Shown in pieces: positions 1 to 11,900 of a DNA stretch of 64,000 nucleotides (the stretch's first letter is position 1; each line of letters begins with the position of its first letter). The notes beneath the pieces were generated by a model, which did no database searches, was not told where the DNA came from, and saw only the letters and a list, made by a program, of their open reading frames with translations. The DNA lies in assembly GCA_022575985.1 (NCBI GenBank), contig JAKSXM010000019.1, positions 1 to 64,000 of the forward strand, given 5' to 3'. The position numbers and the translations under genes are program-made. This DNA is from Anagrus nilaparvatae. Lineage: Eukaryota; Arthropoda; Insecta; Hymenoptera; Mymaridae.

Positions 1-147
1 TAATATATTGAAAATAAGAAAATTATTTAAGAAAAAAAATTTTTGCTTAATTTCTTTTATATTTAAAATACATTTTTGAATGATACTGATTAATTATAAG
101 ATAAAAAATTTGTTTGAGTTTTCAAATTTTATTCATAATTTCATTAA

Positions 148-205
148 GCCGGCTGATGACTGCCCCATTCCGCAGAACCGGCCGTTACCTCGTTTCGGGC
201 GTAAC
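148..205. other. GC-rich island with two predicted hairpins
   Basis: An isolated GC-rich block of about 60 bases sits in very AT-rich sequence. On the + strand GCCGG (148-152) can pair with CCGGC (178-182), enclosing a CTGC/GCAG hairpin (160-163 with 172-175) and leaving CTGATGA (153-159) as one side of an internal loop. GTTAC (184-188) can pair with GTAAC (201-205). CTGATGA is the hammerhead-ribozyme 5' core and also resembles a snoRNA C box, but the GAAA partner of a hammerhead is not in place. The minus strand is also open, but I recognise no protein. Function unknown. Confidence 0.4.
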
Positions 206-740
206 ATATATAAGATTAAAATATTAAAAATGTAATTAATTGTATATAAGAGTTTACCAAATATGCAAAGAGTGTACCATATATTTGTATACAAAATAAA
301 GGCAATAATAATAATAATAAAATAACACCCCTAACCTATACAAAGAAAGAAATATAAAAACCAGGATGGATAACAAACAACCTTACATAATTAAAATTTG
401 AGTAAGAAGAAAATGAAATCAAAGGATCTGATAAATATAGAAACTTCATTAATCTAACCTTGCCAGAAAGAGCGCGAAAAAAAACAAAAGTTATCATATA
501 TATTGTTGTTAAAGTATTTCTATAATAAAATACGTATATATTATTTATTTTCCAGTTTTGAATAATACGAGCTTAAAATCTGGGCAAGCAGAATCTGTAT
601 TTGTAATAGTTATAATACTATGAATAAAATATATCATTTTTTTAATTTAAGTAATTCAAGAATCATTTCTACTAGCACAGTAATAAAACTTTCTCATAAC
701 ATTGTAAACATTAAAAGTTTTAAAAAATTTTTAAATTTAC

Positions 741-886
741 CTGTAGTTTCTTGGGAAGTCATTTGCAACAATAGCGCAAGCTGCTGTCGCTCAGACATCC
801 GCGCTGGGTAACCACGGAAACGACTGTTACCGCCTGCGGGCATTCCGTCCTCATAACTCATGAACTGGCCAAACGTCAAATTCTTA
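741..886 (-). CDS. ANKRD11/12-like ankyrin-repeat protein, coding exon 2 (partial gene)
   Basis: The minus strand reads 48 codons containing SERQQLALLLQMT. This resembles the conserved segment that precedes the ankyrin repeats in vertebrate ANKRD11/ANKRD12, as I recall those proteins (SERQQ.ALLMQMT). ANKRD11-type proteins are nuclear chromatin co-regulators. The exon ends at a clear donor (CAG|GTAAAT, low edge 741). The acceptor I chose, TGAG|T at 886, has a weak pyrimidine tract. It was chosen because it joins in frame to the short upstream exon at 995-1035, while the alternative AG a few bases earlier gives an immediate stop. No ankyrin repeats are visible between 1 and 740, so the rest of the gene should lie beyond the left edge. 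The family call rests on one short motif. Confidence 0.55.
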
Positions 887-994
887 CTCAAAACCTTGTC
901 AATTTCAATTCAAATGTTAATTTTTCTTGTACAACAATGAAATTCTGAATCTTTAAAAGGTCCGTAAAAGTATATGAATAAATAATATTCTTAC

Positions 995-1035
995 TGAGAT
1001 TTAACTGCAGGCTCCAAACCTTGCAGTGGCTGCAT
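995..1035 (-). CDS. ANKRD11/12-like protein, candidate first coding exon
   Basis: A minus-strand ATG (1035-1033) opens 13 codons and part of a fourteenth (MQPLQGLEPAVKS), ending at a strong donor CA|GTAAGAAT. A TGA lies in frame two codons upstream of the ATG, so translation in this frame must start here or later. The split codon CA+T continues in frame into the exon at 741-886. The join is inferred from splice signals and phase, and the peptide is too short to recognise. A noncoding 5' exon could lie further right: a minus-strand GTAAGTAAAA donor-like string near 1677-1690 follows a moderately GC-rich stretch (1555-1700). Confidence 0.45.
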
Positions 1036-1513
1036 TCTTCAATCCATCTTATATAGGTATACAAAATACCTTTTCCCAGGGCTTACCGTTGAATGCCTGC
1101 TAATACTCCACAATGTTTGTTTATGTTTTGAAATTGTAAACATCAAATAAACTTCAAGATTTCATTTAAAAAGGTATTTCTCGCAACATTTTGATGCATC
1201 AAAATAATGTTTTACCTACACCATTGTAAAATAGGGTAAGGAAAACAACACAAATCTACTGAACACACAGCAGCACAGTTCTAGCGTTCGATAAGGGGTT
1301 GAATGTTTTTCTTGAACTTAATAAAGTCACTTAAAGTTGTTTGCCGGTGTAAATAACTTTTTAATACTTTTGTAAACAAAAATGACATTTGTGTTATTTT
1401 ATTATATTGATGCAAACACTATATAGAAAAGAGCGGGAGAACAAATATTATCTTGAACGTAAATTTTTGTGGTGCGCAATTATTTCTGTTTTTACTGTAC
1501 TAAATATGTATAC

Positions 1514-1539
1514 ATATATATATATATATATATATATAT
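1514..1539. repeat. (TA)n microsatellite
   Basis: Uninterrupted alternating TA of about 26 bases, one of several in the window. Confidence 0.9.
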
Positions 1540-1699
1540 TATGAGGACACACCAATGCGCAATATGACGCAATGGCGAATCCGAGACGAGACATTTTCGC
1601 GCCCAGTGTCTAGTATATTGGTATCCCTGCTGAATCATATTTAATAGCGCGGGAATATTTAAAAATTTAAATGTTGTTTTACTTACAACAAGCATATCG

Positions 1700-4600
1700 A
1701 ATATTACAGGGTCACATATACTTTTTTATTACAATATATAGCACATGTTTTGAGTATAAGAACGTAATTTTTACAACCTAACCTTCATTGATAAGCATGT
1801 CTCATTGATAAGCATAATAACACTGAATGAAACAGAACTCGAACTGATAATATATTTAAATTTTATTAGCTTAGTTGCATGCTATATACTGTATTTATTT
1901 ATTTTGAAAAAATATATTACTGTAATGAAAATTTCTTAAGAGGAATAGGTTTTTAAAATAATAAAATACAGCTATTATTCTTTTACAATTATTGTTTAAT
2001 AAATAAAATCGATTTTACATATCTTGCCATTGTCATTTTTCAATTTTTTTAAATAACTGTTTTATAACTCATAGTATCTTTAAAAAAAAAATCTTATTAT
2101 TTTAAATTAAAAAATTGACCTTTCTTTTTAAAAACTTAAAGCATTTTTAATGCCTTTTAATAATAATAATTTATATTGCATTTTTCATTATAATTAATTA
2201 ATTACGCAAATAGGCCCATTTTTAAATCAACACTAACTAATATATGTAATTACATATAAAATGTTTTTTATATATTATTATTTAATTTTTTATAATCATA
2301 ATAATTAATTAATATAAAGTTTAATATATTTAGGGATCGTATGGAGGGGGGTTTTCACAACTTAATTATTTACAAAACTAATTTTTTTTTTAAATATTCT
2401 CTCAATCATTCACATTATTCATACAAAATTAAAATTTTTTTTTAAATTTTATGCACATAAAATTAATTTTTCTAATTTTATCTGTTAGATTATTATTTTT
2501 TATTACAAACAGTTTTTTTAAATAACATTTTTTTAATAAATCTAAAGAACACATTATTTTTTTTATTTTATTTTAATAATAAATATTATTAACTAGGTAT
2601 TTTATAATTAATTAAAACATTTTAAATAATATAGGAATAAATATTTATTTTTTAAATTTTAAAAATTGGGCATTTAGACTGAAATAATTATATTTTTTTA
2701 GTTAAATTAAACATAAGTAATTAGCTACATTTTTTAATAAAATAAATTTTGAAGCTTATATAGATTATGCTTTAAGCATTTTGAGCTATAGTAGTAATTT
2801 AATGGCAGCAAATTAATTAGTATTTTTATATATTTCTAGAGGATATTAGGATATATCAGTACATGAGAAATAATGTATTTTGTGATTTTTAGGATTTATT
2901 TATGGAACATATTTTGTCATTTTTAAGAATGTCAACTCTAGGTATTTTACTTTACAGTGGTTCATACTCCATTTTTTTCAAACCTAGAGTATAAATCAAA
3001 AAATTTTTTTATAAAAAGTATGATAATTCTGAAATGACAAAATTATTATAATCAATTACATGTACTGACAACGGCAGAAGAGAATCATATTTTTATTTAA
3101 TTTCTATGTCATTTATGTTTAAAGGTCCGTAACTTGATTTTTAAGATTTTAAAGCTAAGACTTTTTTTTTAGATACACATTTAGAGGCAGTAGTTAATAA
3201 TCTATACGTACGATTTTTTTTTTAGATTTCTATTTCTCAAAAAAACTGGTTCTCCAAAGGAATGGTTAGAAATAGTACAATCATGTAGAATTTAATAGCA
3301 ATAAAAGATTTTTTTTTTAAATTGTTAGTCCCGTTTATATTGGTCTTATATGTCATCAAATTTTGTAAAATAAATTTTTAACAGCAAGTTAACAAAAAAA
3401 ATTTTTTTATCTAAATTTGATAATACTGATTTATTGGTAGAGATGTTGTTATTTTAGTAATTTTTTTTTTTGGCTAATTGAATTTTTTTTTCTAAATATC
3501 AATGCTAAAGTTTTATCTTGAACATTTAAAAAGTAAAATAAGACTGACTAACTGATTTTAATAAACTACATTTTTTGATAAAGTTACAGTATTTTTAATA
3601 ATGTATAAATTTTTTATTGCATATTAAAATATTTCTAAACATAAAAAAATCTAAAAATATTTAAACAAAATTTTATAATTTTATATTTTTTTAAGGTATA
3701 GTATACTTTTATTTGTAGTTTTTTTTAGAGTATTTTTTGAGTGTAAAAATTGCATTATTAATACAGAACTTTCACATTTATTTTTTAAAATCCCAGTTAT
3801 TCATATTATTATTAGATTAAATATTAATTTTTTTTACAGAATATAATGTCAACAAAATTTGTGGCTCTGTTTTTATTTATTACATTATAGAATAAATTGA
3901 CGACTTACATAATAACTGAGTAAAAATTTTATTTTTATATGTGAAAAACTTAGTAGTTTTTATTTAAATTTAAATGCAATTTTGATTTTTTTGCTGCAGT
4001 TTTGGTTTTGTTTATTTTACATAAAAAATTTTAATAAAAAAATTTTTTTTTAAATTATATTTTATTTTTGTGAAATTTTTAATTTCTACAAATGTTGATT
4101 TTATTTTAAATATGAACACTTTCATCTACTTTTTGATAATCAATTTTTTTTTATAATACGATTATTTTTTTTATTCTCATTTTATGGCTATAATTTGGAG
4201 GTGACACACATTGATTTATTTAATTATAATTATACTTTCTACATAATTCAATTAGGAATGTCTAAGACCCTACGAATATAAATTTTTATTGCATTTTTTT
4301 AAATTTAAAATTGATTAAATCAATTGTTAATTTTTCATCAAATCTTTGGCAAGCAAAAAAAATCATAATTTTCAGTTTTCTGCATAAACAATTTATTAAA
4401 TTAAACAAAATTAACTACAAAATTTTATTTTATTTCATAACTTTGATGTCTCATTTATATTGAGGCCTACCTCTAACAGCCACATATTTATTTTTTTTTT
4501 TTACTACCAGTCTTTTGTGCCTTTCATTGCTACCAAGGCTTTTTTAAAATGTTTTTATGATGACAATATGAACCCTGTATTAAACACTTTAATTTTTATT

Positions 4601-5362
4601 TTGATCCAATTAAAAAAAAAATTCAAATTCAAAAATAAAAAAACCTTGCAACAATTTTTTTAATATTTCAGTACTTTTTGGTATGGCACACGACAATTTG
4701 GCATGAGCTCTTAATGTCTTCGAAATTTATTCAGGAAGACAATACAATATTTTAAAAAAATTTCACGTAAGTTTTTTTCACCAAACAATTATTTATAACA
4801 AGCCAACATTTTTTTGTAACAAATTTTTTTAAAGTCAAAAATTACAGCAGATCACTTATCTTCCATTTAATATTTAAATTATTTATACTTACATAAACTT
4901 TTATGCATTTAAAATTAATTCTTTGGTTATTTCTATATAAAGGAATATGCAAATGATATTTATTTACATAATTTATACTTTCAAAAAAATGTTTTATCAA
5001 TAAATTCCTTCCTTTTTTTTGTCTATTTTTTCCTTTCCATTTGTGTACATAAAAGTAACTGATAAAATGAAAGAAATAATTTGTCATTTTTTTTTGCTTT
5101 TATCAGACTTTTATTTTTTCAAAATTTTTGATATAAAACTAAACCAAATTTGTCTGTTTTATATGTTATTTTTATTTTCTAAAAATTATAATAACAAGTT
5201 AATTTTACAACGAGGAAATCGCATATTTTATCAAATTTTTTTTGTTGAAATTTTGTAATTTCAGTCGTTGGTTCAACATTTTTTTTTCCTCATACAAGAG
5301 GTAAAGTCAGTATATTTAATATAATGAACTTTTTTTTTCAGTGTAACAAAAAAAATTAACGT
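1700..5362. other. AT-rich intergenic DNA, no gene seen
   Basis: Very AT-rich sequence with many homopolymer T and A runs between the ANKRD-like gene and the 3' end of the PDE7-like gene. The open frames here are low-complexity K/N/F/I peptides without recognisable domains or splice context. I see no RNA gene or terminal-repeat element. Confidence 0.6.
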
Positions 5363-5368
5363 TTTATT
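5363..5368 (-). promoter_or_regulatory. Candidate poly(A) signal of the PDE7-like gene
   Basis: AATAAA on the minus strand, about 117 bases past the stop codon at 5485-5487. In such AT-rich DNA the hexamer is common, so placement downstream of the terminal exon is the only support. Confidence 0.35.
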
Positions 5369-5484
5369 GCATTAAATGTTTGTATTTTTGCAAATCTTGA
5401 TAAAACTTTGTTAACTTTTATTTTAAAATTCCAAAAATCTAAATTTATAAATTAACATTCGTTCTACATTCGTACATAAAATTT

Positions 5485-5930
5485 CTATCTGTGAATATAA
5501 CGTCCTTTGAGTGAAACAGCGACCATTTCTATGGGTAAGGAACCTCTGCGTTTAGCAACCACTGGTTCTGGTAATGAATCTCTTTTAACGGAAACTGCTT
5601 CTCTTTTAGCGCGGTGCCAAGTTCCATTTTCATCTCCAGTTCCATGAAACATTTCTGGACCACCACTACTGCGTCGACGTAAAATTTTTTTTCTGCCTCT
5701 TGTTGTTTTACCTCCATTACTACCACTGCGTACTAATAAGTCTCTTCTTAATTCAGATATATCAGCTGGCACTGAGCCACGTCTGGGGGATGAAATACCA
5801 ATGTTAGAATGAACTAAGCCTTCTATAACGCGAGAAGAGCCGTTATTATTGCTTATATTATTGATGTTGTTGTTGTTATTATTATTGTTGTTGATGTTAT
5901 TATTATTCAGTGGATAATTTTCACAATCAT
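5485..5930 (-). CDS. Pde7: PDE7-like terminal exon
   Basis: Acceptor TTTTTCAG|AT, stop TAG at 5485-5487. An Asn-rich run built from AAT/AAC codons (about 5830-5915) is followed by [34 protein letters not shown] and KRRGSLPIE. The same basic-Ser-Pro motif continues to near the C-terminus, so it was expanded or maintained over four exons. Confidence 0.87.
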
Positions 5931-8900
5931 CTGAAAAATAGAAAACTGTTAAATTCTGAATTCATTCGTTTGATAGATAAAAATTATTTAATATAAACCT
6001 GAAGGCGAATTAGACATTATTGAACACAGGAGATTTCTTATTGCAGTTTCATGAGGTAAGCTAGATCTTCTAAACGTGGAAACTTTTTCTGATCGTTCTG
6101 ATACATTGGATCGATTAATTCCTCCATCTAAATGTAGGAATAATATAAAGAATTTATAATAAAAAATCATGACTTTTATTAACAGTTCAAGAAGCATATA
6201 CTAACTGCGTTGGCCGGTTATATCAGTTGGAACAGAACCACGACGCGTATGCTCGTCGATTTTATTAGATAATAATGAACTGGAAATGTCATCTAATTTT
6301 GAAAACAGTCCTACCGGCGCAGAACCTCTTCTTCTAGCCCAACCCTGTTAAAATTAATTTTCAAAAATAAAATAAATGAATTACAATAAACATCAGAAAT
6401 ACAGCGGGAAATTGATTTTTTACCTGATTTCTTTTTGATTGACTAGCCATTTTTGCAATATCCTCTGGTGTCCTAGGATCTACATTTTCTTTCATTTGTG
6501 TTTCGATGCTTAATTTGAGTAACTTAGATCCTTTAATTCTGTTAGAATCTGAGTCTCTTTTACTACCAGCAGTTAAATTGTCACTGCCACTACTACTTGA
6601 TCCTCCAATGCTTTTTCTTGGTTCACTACTACTATCACTCGAAGAGTTTGCTCTACTCTTAATTCTTGGTGGTGAATCTGGAGGACTGCCAATAAAGAAA
6701 ACTTTCCCACGGGGCATACCTTCTGAAGTAACTGGTATAGTCGTGAATCTTCTTCCACCACTTCCTTCTCCTACTAAATTTATCTTTTTAGACTCTGGAA
6801 CTGGAGTCGAGTGTCTTCTAGGTTCAGCTTCTCTGCCTTGGACCAGCCTGACAGAGGTAGCTGATGGTGTTTCATAAATTTCAGATCTCGAGGAAGTCGA
6901 GTAAGTTTTAAGGTCTTCACTGATAGAGACTTCGTCACTCGATTTCCTTCCGGAAATATCCGTATCAGAGACCTGAACTTTTAAAGAGCCCGTAAGTGTC
7001 GCCAAATACGAATTGGCTGAATCACTTTGAGCTGAAGCAGATCGTATCTGCTGAAATTGTTTGCTACGTTGATGATAGTGATGATGATGATGATGTTGAT
7101 GATGATAATGATAATGGTGAAGTGAATGCCTGCGAGGAGGTTGTTCCACTATGAATTTTGAAGTGTTAGGAACAGGACCTATCTCAGAGAAGGCTGACAC
7201 CCGCCTCCTATTATTGGAGTCCAGCTCCATGGAGGAAGCACTTCCCAGAGTGGGCGCACTAGGTCGTTTAGACAAATTAACTGCTGCTGGGAGGTTCTTA
7301 GATGACTCACTAAGAGCCGTGGGACTTGTAGCAGAACTTGAGGAATTTGAATCCGCTTCAACAAGAACCTCGCAGCAGCATTGGGACATCTCTGCGGTGG
7401 CTGACAAATAACGGGCCCGCCCGAATTGTCGCTGCACCGGGGGAAAAGTTTGTTGGCGCATTAATTGCTGCTGACGAAGCACAGTACTGCTTGTAAAACT
7501 AGCAATGCTTGTATCAGAAATAAGGTTCTCAGCACTAATGGGTCGATCACCCGTGGCGGTGCTTGTTGTCTCGGGAACGCTACTCCTAGAAGATAATAAA
7601 GAAAGTGAACTTGATCCTAAATGTAGACTTATGTCGTCAAGTTTTAATTGTGGAGCCCCTCTTCGATGAGCAGAATGTTTACTATGCTTTGACGAAGATG
7701 AGCTTTGAGGTGTCCCAGGAACAAGAAATAGTGGCACAGAGTGTCGGCGACCAGCACGAGACACTAAAGGTACTCCTCGAGATCCTGGAAGACTCGAACG
7801 TCTTGCCGTTGATGTCGCTGTAGTCAAGGAGTCCTCTTGATCAATAGATTCTTCCTCTAAGACATCGTCCTTTGGATCATTAAGCGTATCTGCTGCCTCC
7901 TCTTGCTCTTGCTCTTCATCCACTTCTTCGACACACGAAGGTGCTCGGGGAGACGAACCTTCATCTTGAGAAAGCTCTTTTTGTTCGGCATCTTCCTGTT
8001 GAACTAAAGCTTCCCACTGGTTTTGATTTGAACGCAAAAAGATCATAAGATCTTCGCTAAAACTCGTATCCAAAAAGCGGTGCCATTCTTCGTATAGCGG
8101 TATAACAACAAATTTAAAGAAACCAACTTGGATTTTTGGGATGGTTGTTAAGTGACGATCACACAGAGGAGTTACTGGAAGATTTAACTGACGCTCATAA
8201 TCGCCTTGACGGTAAAATTCTTCGCATACTTTTTGTGCCCATTTTCGTGAAATGTCCCAAGGCCGGCATGGGTTTGAAATATCTGCACATTTTAGTGATA
8301 TTTGTAGTATAAAGTGGCGATATTCTTTATTCGTCATATCTAATTCATTATTATCCAAGTAACCCTGTAAAATTAAAATACATCTTAATACTTTAATATC
8401 TAATTTATATAAATTTAAAAATTTATTTTTGCCATATAAAAATGTACGTATACGTGTGTGTGTACGAGTTTGTGTACGTGTTTGTCATTACTTTAACAAA
8501 TTAACTAAACCAAACCGTAATTGAAACCGATGACAAAATAGAGAAAATTTTACTGTGGATAATATAGGTCATAATATCGGTTTTTGATGTAATTATAAAA
8601 TTTTCGTTTTTGAGTTATTTAATACATAAGAAAAACTATATTTTTAAAAGTGGCTCTTGTAAATTTACAAAAGAAAATATTTTATTTTTCGAAAAATTAG
8701 AAAATTCTTAATTTTTTTTGTGAATTCCCGAAAAAAGTTGTGAATTTAGAACTTTTTTTTGCAAATTTACGATTTCCGTGAATTCGCAAAAACGAATTGT
8801 GAATTTACAACCGCTTTCTTGGATTTGTGAAAAACATTGAAGAATTTTCCATTTTTCCGAAAAATCTACAAAAATTTGTAAAATTATGATTTTTAATGAA

Positions 8901-11900
8901 TATTTATAAACTTTTATGAATAACCACTAATTTTTCGTAATTGAATCAATGTTTTGTTCATTTACAGAAGTTACTTTTAACGGCGTATCATTTTTTAAAT
9001 GTTCAATTTCTAAACAAAATATTAAAAAAAAAAATATCTCAAGTACGTGAATTTACGAACGAAAAAAGTTTCATTTGATTCGCCGCTGTATTTTTTTCGA
9101 ATACAATTTGTACTCTAAAATAAATGCTCATAAAAAATATAATAAGTTTTTGAAAGCCAGCAGAAAATATTTTTAGGGGATCATAAAAGTACTCAATTTT
9201 TAGTAAAACGCAAAGTGTAATCGAATAATTAAATAATTAAAAATAGTCAAAAGGCCAAAAAAACGGGTTCATATTCAAATTTCATTACATATCCGTGAGT
9301 TGAAAAATTTTGTTCGAAACTTTAAATGTTATTATATTCTGCTTATTTTTATCAGTTTTAATTTACTGTAAAAAGTAAAAAGAAACTTTTTGTTTTTAAC
9401 TTTTATGAGTAACTGATTGAAAAATAGAAAAACTAAAGATAAAACTTGATACCAGTTTCTGTAAACACAAACTACATGTATTGAACATGTTTACTATAGT
9501 TAATTGTTTGGTATAATATATAAATGTTACTCAATAACAATAGTCCGGGAATATTTGTGAAAAAACAGGTCAAACCTCTAGAAAAGAAACGCCGGAAGGA
9601 AAATATGTTAAAATGAAGGAGGGAATTTTCAACTCATTTTTCCCACAAATGTAAAATATGATTTTTTTTCAATTTAAAGGAGTGCCTATAAGTTTTTTGG
9701 GTTTTAAAATTCAAATATGATGTCAGAAATGCTATTTGATGCTTTTCCGGGGGCGATTTTTTTCATCCAAAATATGTAATTCTTTAAATGCACTGTTATT
9801 ACCAATTTTAAAATGTCTTTATGGGTTATCTGGGCCACAAAATTCAATAATGATGTCAGAAATACTATTTGATGCCTTTCCCGGGGTGATTTAGGCCTTT
9901 TTCGTCTCTTTTGCCTCCAAAATGTGTAATTTCTTAAATGTACGGTTCTTCAGGTCAATTCATCCATTTTCATAATTATGTAGAGTGGTTTAACAGATAT
10001 TCCCGGACTACAATATAAGTTTTTGAAAAATAATCACTAAATCAATATAATTCTAAATCCCACGATTCAGATTATTCTAAATCCCTTAATCTGAATTATT
10101 CTAATTAACCAAATTAAAATAATTCTAAGTCCCTCGATCCAAATTATTTTAAGTCCCATTTGACCCCCACTCCCTTCAATCGGACACATTTGACTTCCCT
10201 ATTAAATGGAACATATTTGATTTTTTGATTCCTGAGGTACCCTTCCTAGGCTATTGAATAAAGATCTTGACTTGGACAAAAATCCTCCAAAAATGAAAAT
10301 ATATGGAATGTGTTGGTTTTGGGCTAATTTGAAAGGACAAACAAAATCAGACATTCCAACCCAGTGCTGGGTCCCCCGGGGGGGGGGGGGGCAAAAACTG
10401 CGTCAAAACGATTTTTTGCAAATAACTCAAAAAGTAAGCAAAATATAAAAAAAAAGTTTAAAAGATAAAAAGATAAAAGAAAATTTCCAACAAAAATGGT
10501 CTTTAGAAATTTTTCAGTCGGACACACTGGGGCCGAGTTATAAGCGGTCAAAGTTTAGACCTTTTTTACTAAATTTTCGAAAATCGATATTTCACGAAAG
10601 AAAATGAAACGAAAGAAATGATTTTCTGGTAGTCAAATGTATTAGATATGGGTATGTAAGGTTTATTACATATAATAGTATGTTTATGGATGTAAAATTT
10701 TGCATGTATATGTTCCTGCACCCCCATACATAGACATTGCAAACCCTAGAACATGCCCTTTTTTTAGTGTCCATTTTTTGATGTTTTCGGCTAAAAAATC
10801 TTATAAATATGGGCCAACTTAGTATGGAATTACTTATTAAAGATCCATACTATGCATTCAAATCAAAATATGCACATATGTAAATGTAATTTTGCATTAA
10901 TAAAAAACGATTTTATCTAGGATTTTTAATTTTTTAGCATTTTTGGCAAAAAAACGGTTATCGACTCAACCTACTGTACTATTATGTACCAAAAATGTTG
11001 CAAATAGTTGAAATATTATAAAAATATAAAATAAATTAAATTTCCCAGGCGTATGTGCATATTTTGATGCGAATACATAGTATGGATCTCTAATAAGTAA
11101 TTTTTTCAGCTACAATTTTTATTTGAAACTTTTTTTTATATTTTTCTTACTCTTTGAATTATTTGCAAAAAATCGTTTTGCCCCAGCTTTTGCCCCCCCT
11201 GGGGGTCCCAGCACTATGTTGGAATGTCCGATTTTGTTCACCCTTTCAAATAAGCCCAAAACCAACACATTCCAAAACTTTTCATTTCTGGAGGATTTTT
11301 GTTCAAGTTTGCCCTTAATTTAGCCTTTATTCAATGGTGTATCCCTATAAAAATGCTGGATGCCACATCGTCACGTAAAATTGAAAATATCAACAGTTAA
11401 TTAATTAAAATTTTAATTTTTTTTCTATTAAACTTTAGACTTTTACGAAGAGCATGCAATTAAAATTATATTAATATATAATTTAATTAATTTGTAATTA
11501 ATTTTTAAAATGAGAGAAAGTCTCAAATTCCATTTGAGGTTTCAATCCTCTTAATTATACATTTATTTAACAAAAAAAATAATTTTTAATGTCCATCTAA
11601 TATATATGAACTTAATGAATCAAAGTTACTTTAATTCATAAAAATTTTAAGCTTTCTTTGATAAAAAAAATTGTTTATAAAAAAAAAAAAAAAAAAAAAA
11701 AAAATAAAATCTTTGTATGTCAAGGACAGTTTTATAAATAAATCTATCGGCGTAAAATATCTTTTAATAATTGTAATTAAAAAGAATTTTTTATTCAATT
11801 TTGAACCCATTATGTATCATTAAATGAAAATAAGTAAAAAAAAAGTATAATTAACCTTGAATTTAGTAAGAAATTCTTGTTGTCGTGTGATATCAGTTGC

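Noticed and set aside
7151..7411. 86-codon + strand ORF
   Set aside because: It lies antisense within the large PDE7-like exon, whose minus-strand frame is supported by homology and splice phase.
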